From NCBI GenBank assembly GCA_037833965.1, contig AP031358.1:2302001-2366000 (forward strand): DNA of 64,000 bases. The letters run 5' to 3'. This DNA comes from Marchantia polymorpha subsp. ruderalis. Lineage: Eukaryota > Streptophyta > Marchantiopsida > Marchantiales > Marchantiaceae. The notes under the pieces were generated by a model. The model was given only the letters and a program-made list of their open reading frames with translations, searched no databases and was not told the origin of the DNA. Position numbers and translations under genes: made by a program. Positions 11,498 through 18,762 of this stretch are shown one piece after another. Within the stretch, counting starts at the first letter, position 1, and each line of letters starts with the position of its first letter.

Positions 11498-14400
11498 CTA
11501 CACGCCTGCACGGAACCACGCTACACTACACTCCGCGGAACCTGTACTACGTCTCCTGCGCGGCCGACTGCCGCGCACTAGCTCCCTACCCTGCCACTCT
11601 TCCGCTCGACTACGCAGTCCCAACCGCTGCAACGCCGCGGACACCTCCCCCTCGAGGGCGGACATGGTATCCTGTGCCTTCGACAGGAAGGCCTCGAGCT
11701 TCTTCGCTACCTTCCGCCGACTCCTGCTGTCGCCTGACAACAACCCGGCTGCGCGCAATTCAAACTCACGCAGTGTGAGTTTCTCCTGCGCCTTCACTTC
11801 CCAGTGGGCGTAGCCCTTTAGACAGTGGGCGACTCGCCTCGCCGTCTCCACCTTCGTGCGATCCGCCTCCTTCCTGCGATCCTCTTCAATCGTCACTAAT
11901 TGCGATTCGGCTTCGGCACGTTGCGCTCTCAATTCGCCACACTCTGACTGTAACCTGCGGATTAATTCTTCATCCGCCTGCCGTGCGAGCTGACATTGTT
12001 CCAACAACCGCGTCTGTCGCACGAGCTCCTCTGACAAAATCCGATTCTGGGCCTGCTCAGAGTTGAGTGCTTCCTTGACCTTCACCTGCTCCTTGGTGAG
12101 CTCGCCCAGTTTCTCATCCTTCATCTTCTCGGAGTGCTTGTAGAATTTCTGATTAAGCTTGTACTGTCCCCACAAGCACTCATGCTTCTCCTTCAAGTCC
12201 CTCAACTCCTGGTCCACTCTAGCTAATAGCTTGCTGGTGTGGACTTTAGTGCGAGTCCGCCTGCGCACTAACTCGATGTAAGATCCCGGCTGGAGTGGGT
12301 CGGCGTATTTATCGACCTTGCGATCCAAGTACCGCAGCAACGGAATCACCTGCTCAGAGAGCGCCGCCGCCGGCGCTCCAACAATTTCCTCCTCCTCCTC
12401 CTCGGTGTCTTCTGCTCCTGACATTTCTTCCGTGGAGCCTCCGTCGTCATCATCCGAGTGGAGAATTTCAGTCGCCATTGATTGCGTCGGCGACTGCCCC
12501 GAGTGGGGCTGCACGTCCTCGACGTGTGCTGCCTGCGAAGGCACGGCTGCAGCCTCGCTGCTCGTCGCCAAAATGTCTAAGGCGGAAGGCGAATGTATCC
12601 GAGCGGCATCCCCGTCGCTCGCTGGTTGATTGCCCACCGCATTCTCTCTGTCGCCGTCGTCCGTCGCCGAAGGCGATTGAGCGGAAGGTGGCTGCGCGGG
12701 GTTGGGTTGCGCATCGCGCATCGAGGCTTCATCCCGCGGACAGTCACTCCGCTCCTCCGTCTGCTGCTCCCTCGATCGGTCCGTGGGGGCTGTGCCCGGC
12801 CCGTGCGCAGGCGCATTTGCCGGCGCCTTGTCCGCTGCAGGCGTAGCGCCGCGGACATCTATCGCCGAAGGCGACATGGCCGGGGGCCGCACGCCCGATG
12901 TTCCTTGGCCTATAGGCCCTACCGCCGAAGGCGCATCTATCGGCGTACTTCCCGCCGATGGTGCGGCCTCCGCACGCTCTCTGCTCGTGTCCCCTCGGCT
13001 CGAAGGCCCTGGCGCCGAAGGCGCGAATTGCGGCGCGTGGTGCGCCGGAGGGTCTGGCCCCGAGGGCCGGTGTCTCGTAGGCGGTTCTTCCGCCGGCTCC
13101 TTCCCCTTCCTACGTTGGAACGGGGGTGATTCTTGCCTGTGCACAGGCGGCACGTGTGGAGGTGTCCTGTTCACAGGCGACCTGTGCACAGGTGAGCGCC
13201 TGTGCACAGGCGGACTGCTCCTTCCCACGCGTAAGCGTAGATCCACGTCCACTTGTGTTCGCCGGTCCGCGGAGGCTCGTCCGTCCGCGGAGGTTCGCCT
13301 GTGCGCAAACGGAACCTCTGTCCGCATCGCACGTGGTAACTCCGGAGGCCCTTGGCCCGTAGGCGGCCTCTCTCCCGACGAGGTTGCAGCGTGGCCCGTC
13401 GCTCCTGCGGTCGTCCGCGCTTCTTCTCGCCTCTCTGGCGACGCACTTCCTATCTCCGTCGCAATCGTCGCCGTGTCTGCACTGTCAGCTGGTAACACCA
13501 GTCTGCGTGCCTTCTGCTTCGGCCGGCTGTATGGCTCGCACAGCGGCCGCGGTCGAATGGGAGCAGAGGGTTCTTGATGCTGCTCCTCTTCGGACTCTTC
13601 CCTCCATCGCCGCTTCCGCGGCACTCGCGCTGCAGGAGTGTGTCTCCCTTCATCCCTTCGTCTTGATGGGGTAGAAGTCGGTGACTCCTCCGCATCAGTG
13701 TCGACCTCGTTCTCCCGCACATACTTCCCGGGATGGTCGATGGACAATGGCGGAAAATGTTCAAGCTCCGCCGCTGTCAAACAATTCCGCTGTCGATAAA
13801 AATTGATGAGGAAAGGAGAAAGATGGTTTAGAGTTCCCCCCTTCTCCTCAAACGCGTGCTGTCGCATCACCCTGTGCAGGATGCTCGCCCAGTGAATTGG
13901 AGTTCCCTCGATGACGCACTCCACAAAAGAGACCTGCCACAATGTGATGTAGCAGGCGCGGTGCGGCTGCAGTAATTGCATCAGCGCCGCGGACAAAGTT
14001 CGGCGAAATCGATCCTTGTAATCACGGGTCCTGTACCCATTCTTGGTTGACCTCCCGGTCTTGAACAGCTCCACAAATTGCGCCTCTTCTTGCTTGGTCA
14101 CCTTGATGCTCTCACTGTCGAAAAGGAGATGCCCGGGCATGCCAGCACATCTTCCCAACGCCTGCGCCCAATCTTGGACTGTCCACCGGTCAACATGCGG
14201 ACGCAATCCGCGCGAGGGTGGTCCCTGTGGCTCTAGCCACTCGCGCACCATATTCGCGCAGATGTAATTCCATCCCCATAGCAAGAAATCGAGCTTTCTT
14301 GCTATTAAGCGCTCTTCGAAAGCGCGCAGCCCGTTCTGCGGCAGGCGAAGTGGCACCATCCGCAATCTGCTCGGTCTCGTCATTGCGTTCCTGGGGTTCG

Positions 14401-14635
14401 CTCGCCCGCTCATTCTACTTCCGCACTGTCCGCGTTTCTTTCTCTCTCGGCAAACTCTAATCGCTCTCAATTCCAAATCACGCACACTCGCTTCTCCCTC
14501 AATCAACAAGAAATCTCCTGTGCGACGACGACGAGAATGGTCCGCAGCCAGCAGATGGATGCGCGCAGCGCGCACAAGAGATTGGAATCGCGAATTCAAG
14601 AATGGGACGCTCTCCGCCGCCCGGTCGAAGGTCAT
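11498..14635 (-). CDS. LTR-encoded 1,045-residue protein (3' LTR copy)
   Basis: A complete ORF inside the LTR, sense to the element: ATG at 14,635, TAG at 11,498-11,500. Residues about 85-300 form a helical globular region (LDFLLWGWNYICANMVREWL at 116-134; PIHWASILHRVMRQH near 246-260; FLINFYRQRNCL near 275-286) that loosely recalls the plant transposon-associated domains beside Athila-like elements. About 310-750 is low complexity (Pro, Arg, Ser, acidic blocks) with PVHR-type peptides encoded by the palindromic microrepeats. About 757-1,010 is a long coiled coil starting VIPLLRYLDRKVDKYADP, and the end is basic. No enzymatic motif, zinc finger, signal peptide or membrane segment is seen. Its U3 position makes it the last gene of the genomic RNA. 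Two observations suggest past selection: the frame is intact over 3 kb, and a diverged relative exists at 30.9-32.6 kb. Function unknown; Gag-like, chromatin-binding or accessory structural roles are possible. Confidence 0.75.
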   Translation of the reverse strand: MTFDRAAESVPFLNSRFQSLVRAARIHLLAADHSRRRRTGDFLLIEGEASVRDLELRAIRVCRERKKRGQCGSRMSGRANPRNAMTRPSRLRMVPLRLPQNGLRAFEERLIARKLDFLLWGWNYICANMVREWLEPQGPPSRGLRPHVDRWTVQDWAQALGRCAGMPGHLLFDSESIKVTKQEEAQFVELFKTGRSTKNGYRTRDYKDRFRRTLSAALMQLLQPHRACYITLWQVSFVECVIEGTPIHWASILHRVMRQHAFEEKGGTLNHLSPFLINFYRQRNCLTAAELEHFPPLSIDHPGKYVRENEVDTDAEESPTSTPSRRRDEGRHTPAARVPRKRRWREESEEEQHQEPSAPIRPRPLCEPYSRPKQKARRLVLPADSADTATIATEIGSASPERREEARTTAGATGHAATSSGERPPTGQGPPELPRAMRTEVPFAHRRTSADGRASADRRTQVDVDLRLRVGRSSPPVHRRSPVHRSPVNRTPPHVPPVHRQESPPFQRRKGKEPAEEPPTRHRPSGPDPPAHHAPQFAPSAPGPSSRGDTSRERAEAAPSAGSTPIDAPSAVGPIGQGTSGVRPPAMSPSAIDVRGATPAADKAPANAPAHGPGTAPTDRSREQQTEERSDCPRDEASMRDAQPNPAQPPSAQSPSATDDGDRENAVGNQPASDGDAARIHSPSALDILATSSEAAAVPSQAAHVEDVQPHSGQSPTQSMATEILHSDDDDGGSTEEMSGAEDTEEEEEEIVGAPAAALSEQVIPLLRYLDRKVDKYADPLQPGSYIELVRRRTRTKVHTSKLLARVDQELRDLKEKHECLWGQYKLNQKFYKHSEKMKDEKLGELTKEQVKVKEALNSEQAQNRILSEELVRQTRLLEQCQLARQADEELIRRLQSECGELRAQRAEAESQLVTIEEDRRKEADRTKVETARRVAHCLKGYAHWEVKAQEKLTLREFELRAAGLLSGDSRSRRKVAKKLEAFLSKAQDTMSALEGEVSAALQRLGLRSRAEEWQGRELVRGSRPRRRRSTGSAECSVAWFRAGV
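13135..13212. repeat. cluster of GCCTGTGCACAGGC palindromes in the LTR ORF
   Basis: Within 78 bases: GCCTGTGCACAGGC (13,135-13,148), CCTGTTCACAGG (13,166-13,177), ACCTGTGCACAGGT (13,180-13,193) and the perfect 16-base CGCCTGTGCACAGGCG (13,197-13,212). They lie in the low-complexity part of the ORF and encode SPVHR-type peptides on the minus strand. The same cluster is at 24,319-24,396. A second short motif, CGCCGAAGGCG, able to form a small GAA-loop hairpin, recurs nearby (around 12,668, 12,864, 12,930, 13,012). Confidence 0.85.
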
Positions 14636-14920
14636 GGTCGTCTCTTGGTCGTGAAGAACGTCTCACTTGATGGCCGCGCCGGCTGTACGCTGGAACGGTC
14701 TTCGCTCTCACGCGCGGCTTCACGCTCCGCCGTCGTCGATTAAACTCTCACGCTCGAATTGGCGGATTTGAACTCCGCGAGCGTGTCACCCTCCGGACAT
14801 GGGGGCGTAGCGCCGAAGGCGAGTTTTCCGCCTTGCGCGGTACACTTGTTCGTACCGCCCCTCGGCCAATCTCCTTCTGCCTTGACGCGTGTGTCCGCAT
14901 GTCGGACAAAAATTCAACTC

Positions 14921-15430
14921 CTGCCTGTGCGCAGGCAGGGGCCTCGGCGGATTCTCCGCCGGCGCGGAACTTGATCATCCTCCTGTGCACAGGCGTTCGC
15001 CTGTGCGCAGGCGAATTCCGTCCGCGGCGCTGCGCTGGCGCGGAAGGCGTTGACCGTGGTCAGCCGTCTCCGTCCAGTCTGTCCGTTCCTTGTCTCTCCG
15101 TCGGCGCTTCCGCCGCCGCAACTCCGTCCGTCCAAGAGCGCATCTACCCGTGCCGTCCGCACGGTCCGTACCTATTGGAGTACTCTGGCGGCTCCTCCGA
15201 CGTACGCTGCGCTGCGCTGGCGCGGAAGGCGCCGTACACTTTCTACCTCACAAGGCGCATTTCTAGGGCCCAAGGCGGATTTTCCGCCGACGCCGAAGTG
15301 CCTGTGCACAGGCGAACGCCTGTGCGTAGGCGGACTTCGCGCCTTCCCTAACCCTACTTCGCCTGTGCACAGGCGAACGCCTTCGTCCGTGCATAGGACA
15401 AAACTTGATTCCGCCTTCTGCGTAGGCGGA
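14921..15430. repeat. palindromic microrepeats in the non-coding U3
   Basis: Variants of CGCCTGTGCACAGGCG occur at 14,921-14,938, 14,982-14,993, 14,998-15,013, 15,300-15,313, 15,317-15,332, 15,360-15,375 (perfect 16-mer) and 15,412-15,430, with CGCCGAAGGCG-like units between them. They repeat at +11,184. The same motif in coding and non-coding LTR shows that protein selection did not create it. Confidence 0.8.
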
Positions 15431-15883
15431 ATTCGCGCCGGTGGCGAAATCCTTCCGCCGTAGGCGACCGCCGCCATTTCTTCCAGTAGCGATAACTCCC
15501 TAGGTCCTCGTCCGTTCCAAGCGTTCTTGGGCTCGTTAGAATCAGCGCGTCGAGCTCTTTCCAACGGGACCCTAACTTGGTCAAGGCGCCCGAGGGTTGA
15601 CCTAATTACGGGGGTTTCCCTACAGCCGCGGACGCAACCTCCGAAGGCGGGTTTTGCGCCTTGCGCCGTAGAGATCCTAACTGCGGAGCTCGCAGGGAGG
15701 GTGGTGCCTGTGCTTGCTGCGGCACCCCAAATCCCAGATTCTACAAGATCCCTCGAGAATCCCCGCGATCCTCCGGATTCACTCTGTTTTGATGTACCGA
15801 AGGCTATTTACAATGCTGCCAGGGTACAGTTTTCCAAAAATGTTTTAATTTCCTCAAAATTGCCAAAAGTGGGGTACCACATG

Positions 15884-15894
15884 CCCCCCTCCTC
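15884..15894 (-). other. polypurine tract (second-strand primer site)
   Basis: Minus-strand GAGGAGGGGGG followed by CA and then the TG of the 3' LTR. Position and composition are those of a plus-strand primer. It lies 24 bases beyond the Pol stop. Confidence 0.9.
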
Positions 15895-15918
15895 AATTGT
15901 GAGCGCCCACGCGAACAC

Positions 15919-18759
15919 TCACATGTGGTATTTCTTCAACCGCCACCCGTTCACTCGGGTACCTAACAAATCGCCGGCCAGGTCCGCAAGTTGGATGGAT
16001 CCATTCGGGAAGACTTCGACCACCCTGTAAGGTCCCATCCACCTTAGGTGCAGTTTGCCTGGGAATCTGGCATGCCTGCTGTCGTAGAGCAATGCCAAAT
16101 CACCTGCCTGCAGGAGTACCGGTTTGATCTTTTTATCGTATCTCTCCTTTCGGCGGAGCTGGATTTTCCTGGTGCGATCTTCGGCGTCTCTTCTCCGCTC
16201 ATCCAGCAGCGTGACTTCCTGTAACCTGTAGAGCTGACTCTCCTCTGCGCCCATCCTCTGCAAATCCAACGTTCGTTGGATGGGTACTTCAAATTCGATC
16301 GGGAGGATCGGGTGCTGCCCATACACCAGAAAGTATGGTGTCTGTTTGGTTGTGATCTTCTCAGCTGTGCGGTACGCCCATAGAGCGGCTGCTAGCTTCG
16401 TATCCCAGTCGTGAGCGTGATTCACCGTGACCTTGAGTAGTATTTTACACAGCAGACCATTGGACTTCTCCGTTAGTCCATTTGCCTTGGGATTGTATGG
16501 GGTAGTCTTCCGGTGCTTGATGTGGAAATACCGTGTCAGATCTTCGATGATCTGATTCAGAAAATGCGTGCCCCGGTCGCTGACTAGCTCTAAGGGACAT
16601 CCGTAGCGTGTGATGATCGACTCAAACAAGAATGCTGCCACTGTGGCAGCATCATCCCTTCTGGTGGCTCTGGCCTCTACCATTTTGGTGGCGTAGTCCG
16701 TTGCTACCAGAATGTAGCGCCTTCGTGTACTTCTAGTCACTGGTTGTATCGGCCCTACAAAGTCAATACCCCACTTTTCGAAAGGTGCTAGAGGCATGAT
16801 GGGAGTCAGGGGCCATCGTGTTGTAGGCGTCGGTCTCCCCGTCCTCTGGCAACTGTCGCACTTGCGGATGTAATCCAGAACATCCTTAAACATGGTCGGC
16901 CACCAATATCCCGCATTTAGGATCTTTGTGACCGTGTTCCTGGTGGCATAGTGTCCACCCGCCTCCTCTGTATGCATCGCACTCACTATTCTTGGTACCT
17001 CTGATTCCTCCAGGCATCTGCATAGGCGCTCATCTGCCATCTTCTTGAACAAAACCCCCTGCTGGAGTTGGTACGGGCCTGCCTTATGAATAAAGACAGT
17101 TCGCTGTTCCAAATCCATGCCTTCGGGACACTGGAGGGTTAGCAGATATCGATACAGGTCGGCATAGCGGGACTCATGTCCTGCAGACAACTGAAATAAC
17201 TCTTCATCTGGAAAATCGTCCACCAATTCCTCCTCTGTCGGCTGGGTCCATAATCGGGACAAGTAATCCGCATTTTCGTGGTGCACCCCTTTCCTGGTCT
17301 GGACTGTGTAGGTGAACTCTTGTAGTAACAACACCCACCTGGCGATCCGACCGGATAGGTCGGCTTTCTTGACTAGGTGTTGCAATGCGTAGTGGTCCAC
17401 ATGGAACACAAACTCGTAGCAGATTAGGTAGTGACGGAACTTTTTACAGGAGTACACCATCCCCAACGCTTCTCTCTCCGTCGTGGTGTACTTCCGCTCC
17501 GCTAGAGACAGCTGTCGGCTCGCGAAGTAGATCGGGTAGTCCTTTTTGTTGTCATCCTTTTGACTCAGTACTACACCGATGGCGAATGCCGAAGTGTCAA
17601 CGTAAACATGGAATGGTCGATTCCAGTCTGGACTCCTTAGTACGGGAGCAGTCGTGAGTTTCGCTTTCAGAGCTTCAAATGCTGTCTGCTGGTTCGCACC
17701 CCAAGCATAGGGCTCGTCCTTCTTCAACAACTTGGTCAGGTCCGCCGCTAGTATTGCATACATGTGTATGAATCTTCGGTAGTAGCCCACATGATCCAGG
17801 AATGCTCGCAGCTCCCTTAGATTCGTGGGTGGCTCAAGCTCGAGTATAACCTTGACCTTCTCGACGTCCACCGCAATGCCGTCTGCCGAGACCCGATGAC
17901 CCAACAAGATACCACTAGTCATAAAGAAAAAGCACTTCTCGGGATGCAGTGATAAACTGCTCTCTCTACATTTATCGAAGGTCTGCTTCAAGTGACTTAG
18001 GTGTTCAGACCGCTTCCCAAAGACACAGAAGTCATCTATGAATATCTCCAGGAACTTCCTCAGTTGTTCCTGAAAGATATTGGTCATCATCCGTTGAAAG
18101 GTGGCAGGCGCGTTGCACAGACCGAAGGGCATCTTGTGGTATGCGTAAGTTCCCCAGTCGGTTGTGAACGTAGTTTTATCCTTGTCCTGTTCACGGATAG
18201 ACACCTGATTGTAACCTGAGAACCCATCCAGGAAGCTATAACATTCATGTCCTGCGACATGGTCTAGAATGGCATCCGTGAATGGTAACGGGTGATGATC
18301 CTTGCGTGTTGCTGCATTCAGCTTCCGGAAATCCTGACACACTCGTATCTTACCCGTCAACTTCTTGGGTACGATAACAATCGGCGACACCCACTCGCTG
18401 CTGAGCACAGGGTAAATAATACCAGCGCTCAAGTACTTATCTATCTCCTCTTTCACTAGCAAGGAGTACTTTGGGTTGAGGCGATACTGGCGCTGTCGTA
18501 TGGGTACTGAGTCGTCCAGTAAATCGATACGGTGTTCCCCATACCGTGCGGGTATCCCCTTCATGTCCTCGATCTTCCAGGCGAAGACGTTGACATAGTG
18601 GCTAAGGAACGCCTGTACTTTCCTTAGCTCGTCTCCTCTCACTGCGCTTGATACCTTCAAGCACTTGCCGGGACTGAGTTGTACTTCGTGACAGTCACTA
18701 GGGTCGACAATGCCCTCAGTGTGACTCGTCTCACTCCTTCCCAGTCCCACAGTTAATTG
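15919..18759 (-). CDS. pol: Pol polyprotein: reverse transcriptase, RNase H, integrase (readthrough product)
   Basis: Continuous with Gag-protease in the same frame, separated only by the UAG at 18,760-18,762. There is no ATG at its start, so it is expected as a Gag-Pol readthrough extension. Residues are numbered from the GTG codon at 18,750. RT spans about 95-290, with catalytic D175 in FLDGFSGY and FIDD at 237-240 in place of the common YVDD. RNase H spans about 375-500 (D385 in YVDTS, E427, D495 in ENADYLSRL). Integrase has a zinc finger with H593, H600, C631 and C634, and a core with D663, D725 and E761, the last two separated by 35 residues as in the DD35E family. A GPY/F-type module (MGPYRVVEVFPNGSIQLADL) lies near the C-terminus, which ends VNGWRLKKYH and lacks a chromodomain. 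Catalytic residues look intact. Stop TGA at 15,919-15,921. Confidence 0.95.
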   Translation of the reverse strand, partial: QLTVGLGRSETSHTEGIVDPSDCHEVQLSPGKCLKVSSAVRGDELRKVQAFLSHYVNVFAWKIEDMKGIPARYGEHRIDLLDDSVPIRQRQYRLNPKYSLLVKEEIDKYLSAGIIYPVLSSEWVSPIVIVPKKLTGKIRVCQDFRKLNAATRKDHHPLPFTDAILDHVAGHECYSFLDGFSGYNQVSIREQDKDKTTFTTDWGTYAYHKMPFGLCNAPATFQRMMTNIFQEQLRKFLEIFIDDFCVFGKRSEHLSHLKQTFDKCRESSLSLHPEKCFFFMTSGILLGHRVSADGIAVDVEKVKVILELEPPTNLRELRAFLDHVGYYRRFIHMYAILAADLTKLLKKDEPYAWGANQQTAFEALKAKLTTAPVLRSPDWNRPFHVYVDTSAFAIGVVLSQKDDNKKDYPIYFASRQLSLAERKYTTTEREALGMVYSCKKFRHYLICYEFVFHVDHYALQHLVKKADLSGRIARWVLLLQEFTYTVQTRKGVHHENADYLSRLWTQPTEEELVDDFPDEELFQLSAGHESRYADLYRYLLTLQCPEGMDLEQRTVFIHKAGPYQLQQGVLFKKMADERLCRCLEESEVPRIVSAMHTEEAGGHYATRNTVTKILNAGYWWPTMFKDVLDYIRKCDSCQRTGRPTPTTRWPLTPIMPLAPFEKWGIDFVGPIQPVTRSTRRRYILVATDYATKMVEARATRRDDAATVAAFLFESIITRYGCPLELVSDRGTHFLNQIIEDLTRYFHIKHRKTTPYNPKANGLTEKSNGLLCKILLKVTVNHAHDWDTKLAAALWAYRTAEKITTKQTPYFLVYGQHPILPIEFEVPIQRTLDLQRMGAEESQLYRLQEVTLLDERRRDAEDRTRKIQLRRKERYDKKIKPVLLQAGDLALLYDSRHARFPGKLHLRWMGPYRVVEVFPNGSIQLADLAGDLLGTRVNGWRLKKYHM

Positions 18760-18762
18760 CTA
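18754..18762 (-). promoter_or_regulatory. leaky stop codon between Gag-protease and Pol: UAG CAA UUA
   Basis: The minus strand reads GAC GAA TAG CAA TTA ACT. The stop and next two codons match UAG-CAR-YYA, the readthrough context known from the tobacco mosaic virus replicase gene. Downstream Pol stays in frame and lacks an initiation codon, so no frameshift is needed. Readthrough is inferred. Confidence 0.85.

Larger units (their letters stand above)
10494..15881 (-). repeat. left LTR (3' LTR of the minus-strand element)
   Basis: 5,388 bp, from TGTAATAACC to GGTACCACA on the plus strand. Read on the minus strand it has about 1.25 kb of GC-rich palindrome-studded U3, then the 1,045-codon ORF, then a TATA box at 11,461-11,453, then about 0.93 kb of inferred R-U5. 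The R-U5 contains a CA microsatellite near 10,692 and an internal direct repeat. The minus-strand end carries GTGGGTTCGACCTTTCTACC, a phrase resembling one at the R/U5 end of plant Tat/Athila-like LTRs (from memory). Confidence 0.97.

Noticed and set aside
12295-13674. Many long open frames on both strands across the LTR ORF (and again at +11,184)
   Set aside because: They overlap the 1,045-codon ORF, arise from GC-rich low-complexity sequence and have no motifs; treated as shadows.
15172-15564. Minus-strand 130-codon frame in U3 upstream of the LTR ORF
   Set aside because: Begins at TTG, consists largely of peptides encoded by the palindromic repeats, and no frame was recognised in the matching part of the decayed relative.
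15919-16060. Chromodomain at the Pol C-terminus
   Set aside because: The protein ends shortly after the GPY/F-type module; no chromodomain-like sequence follows before the stop.
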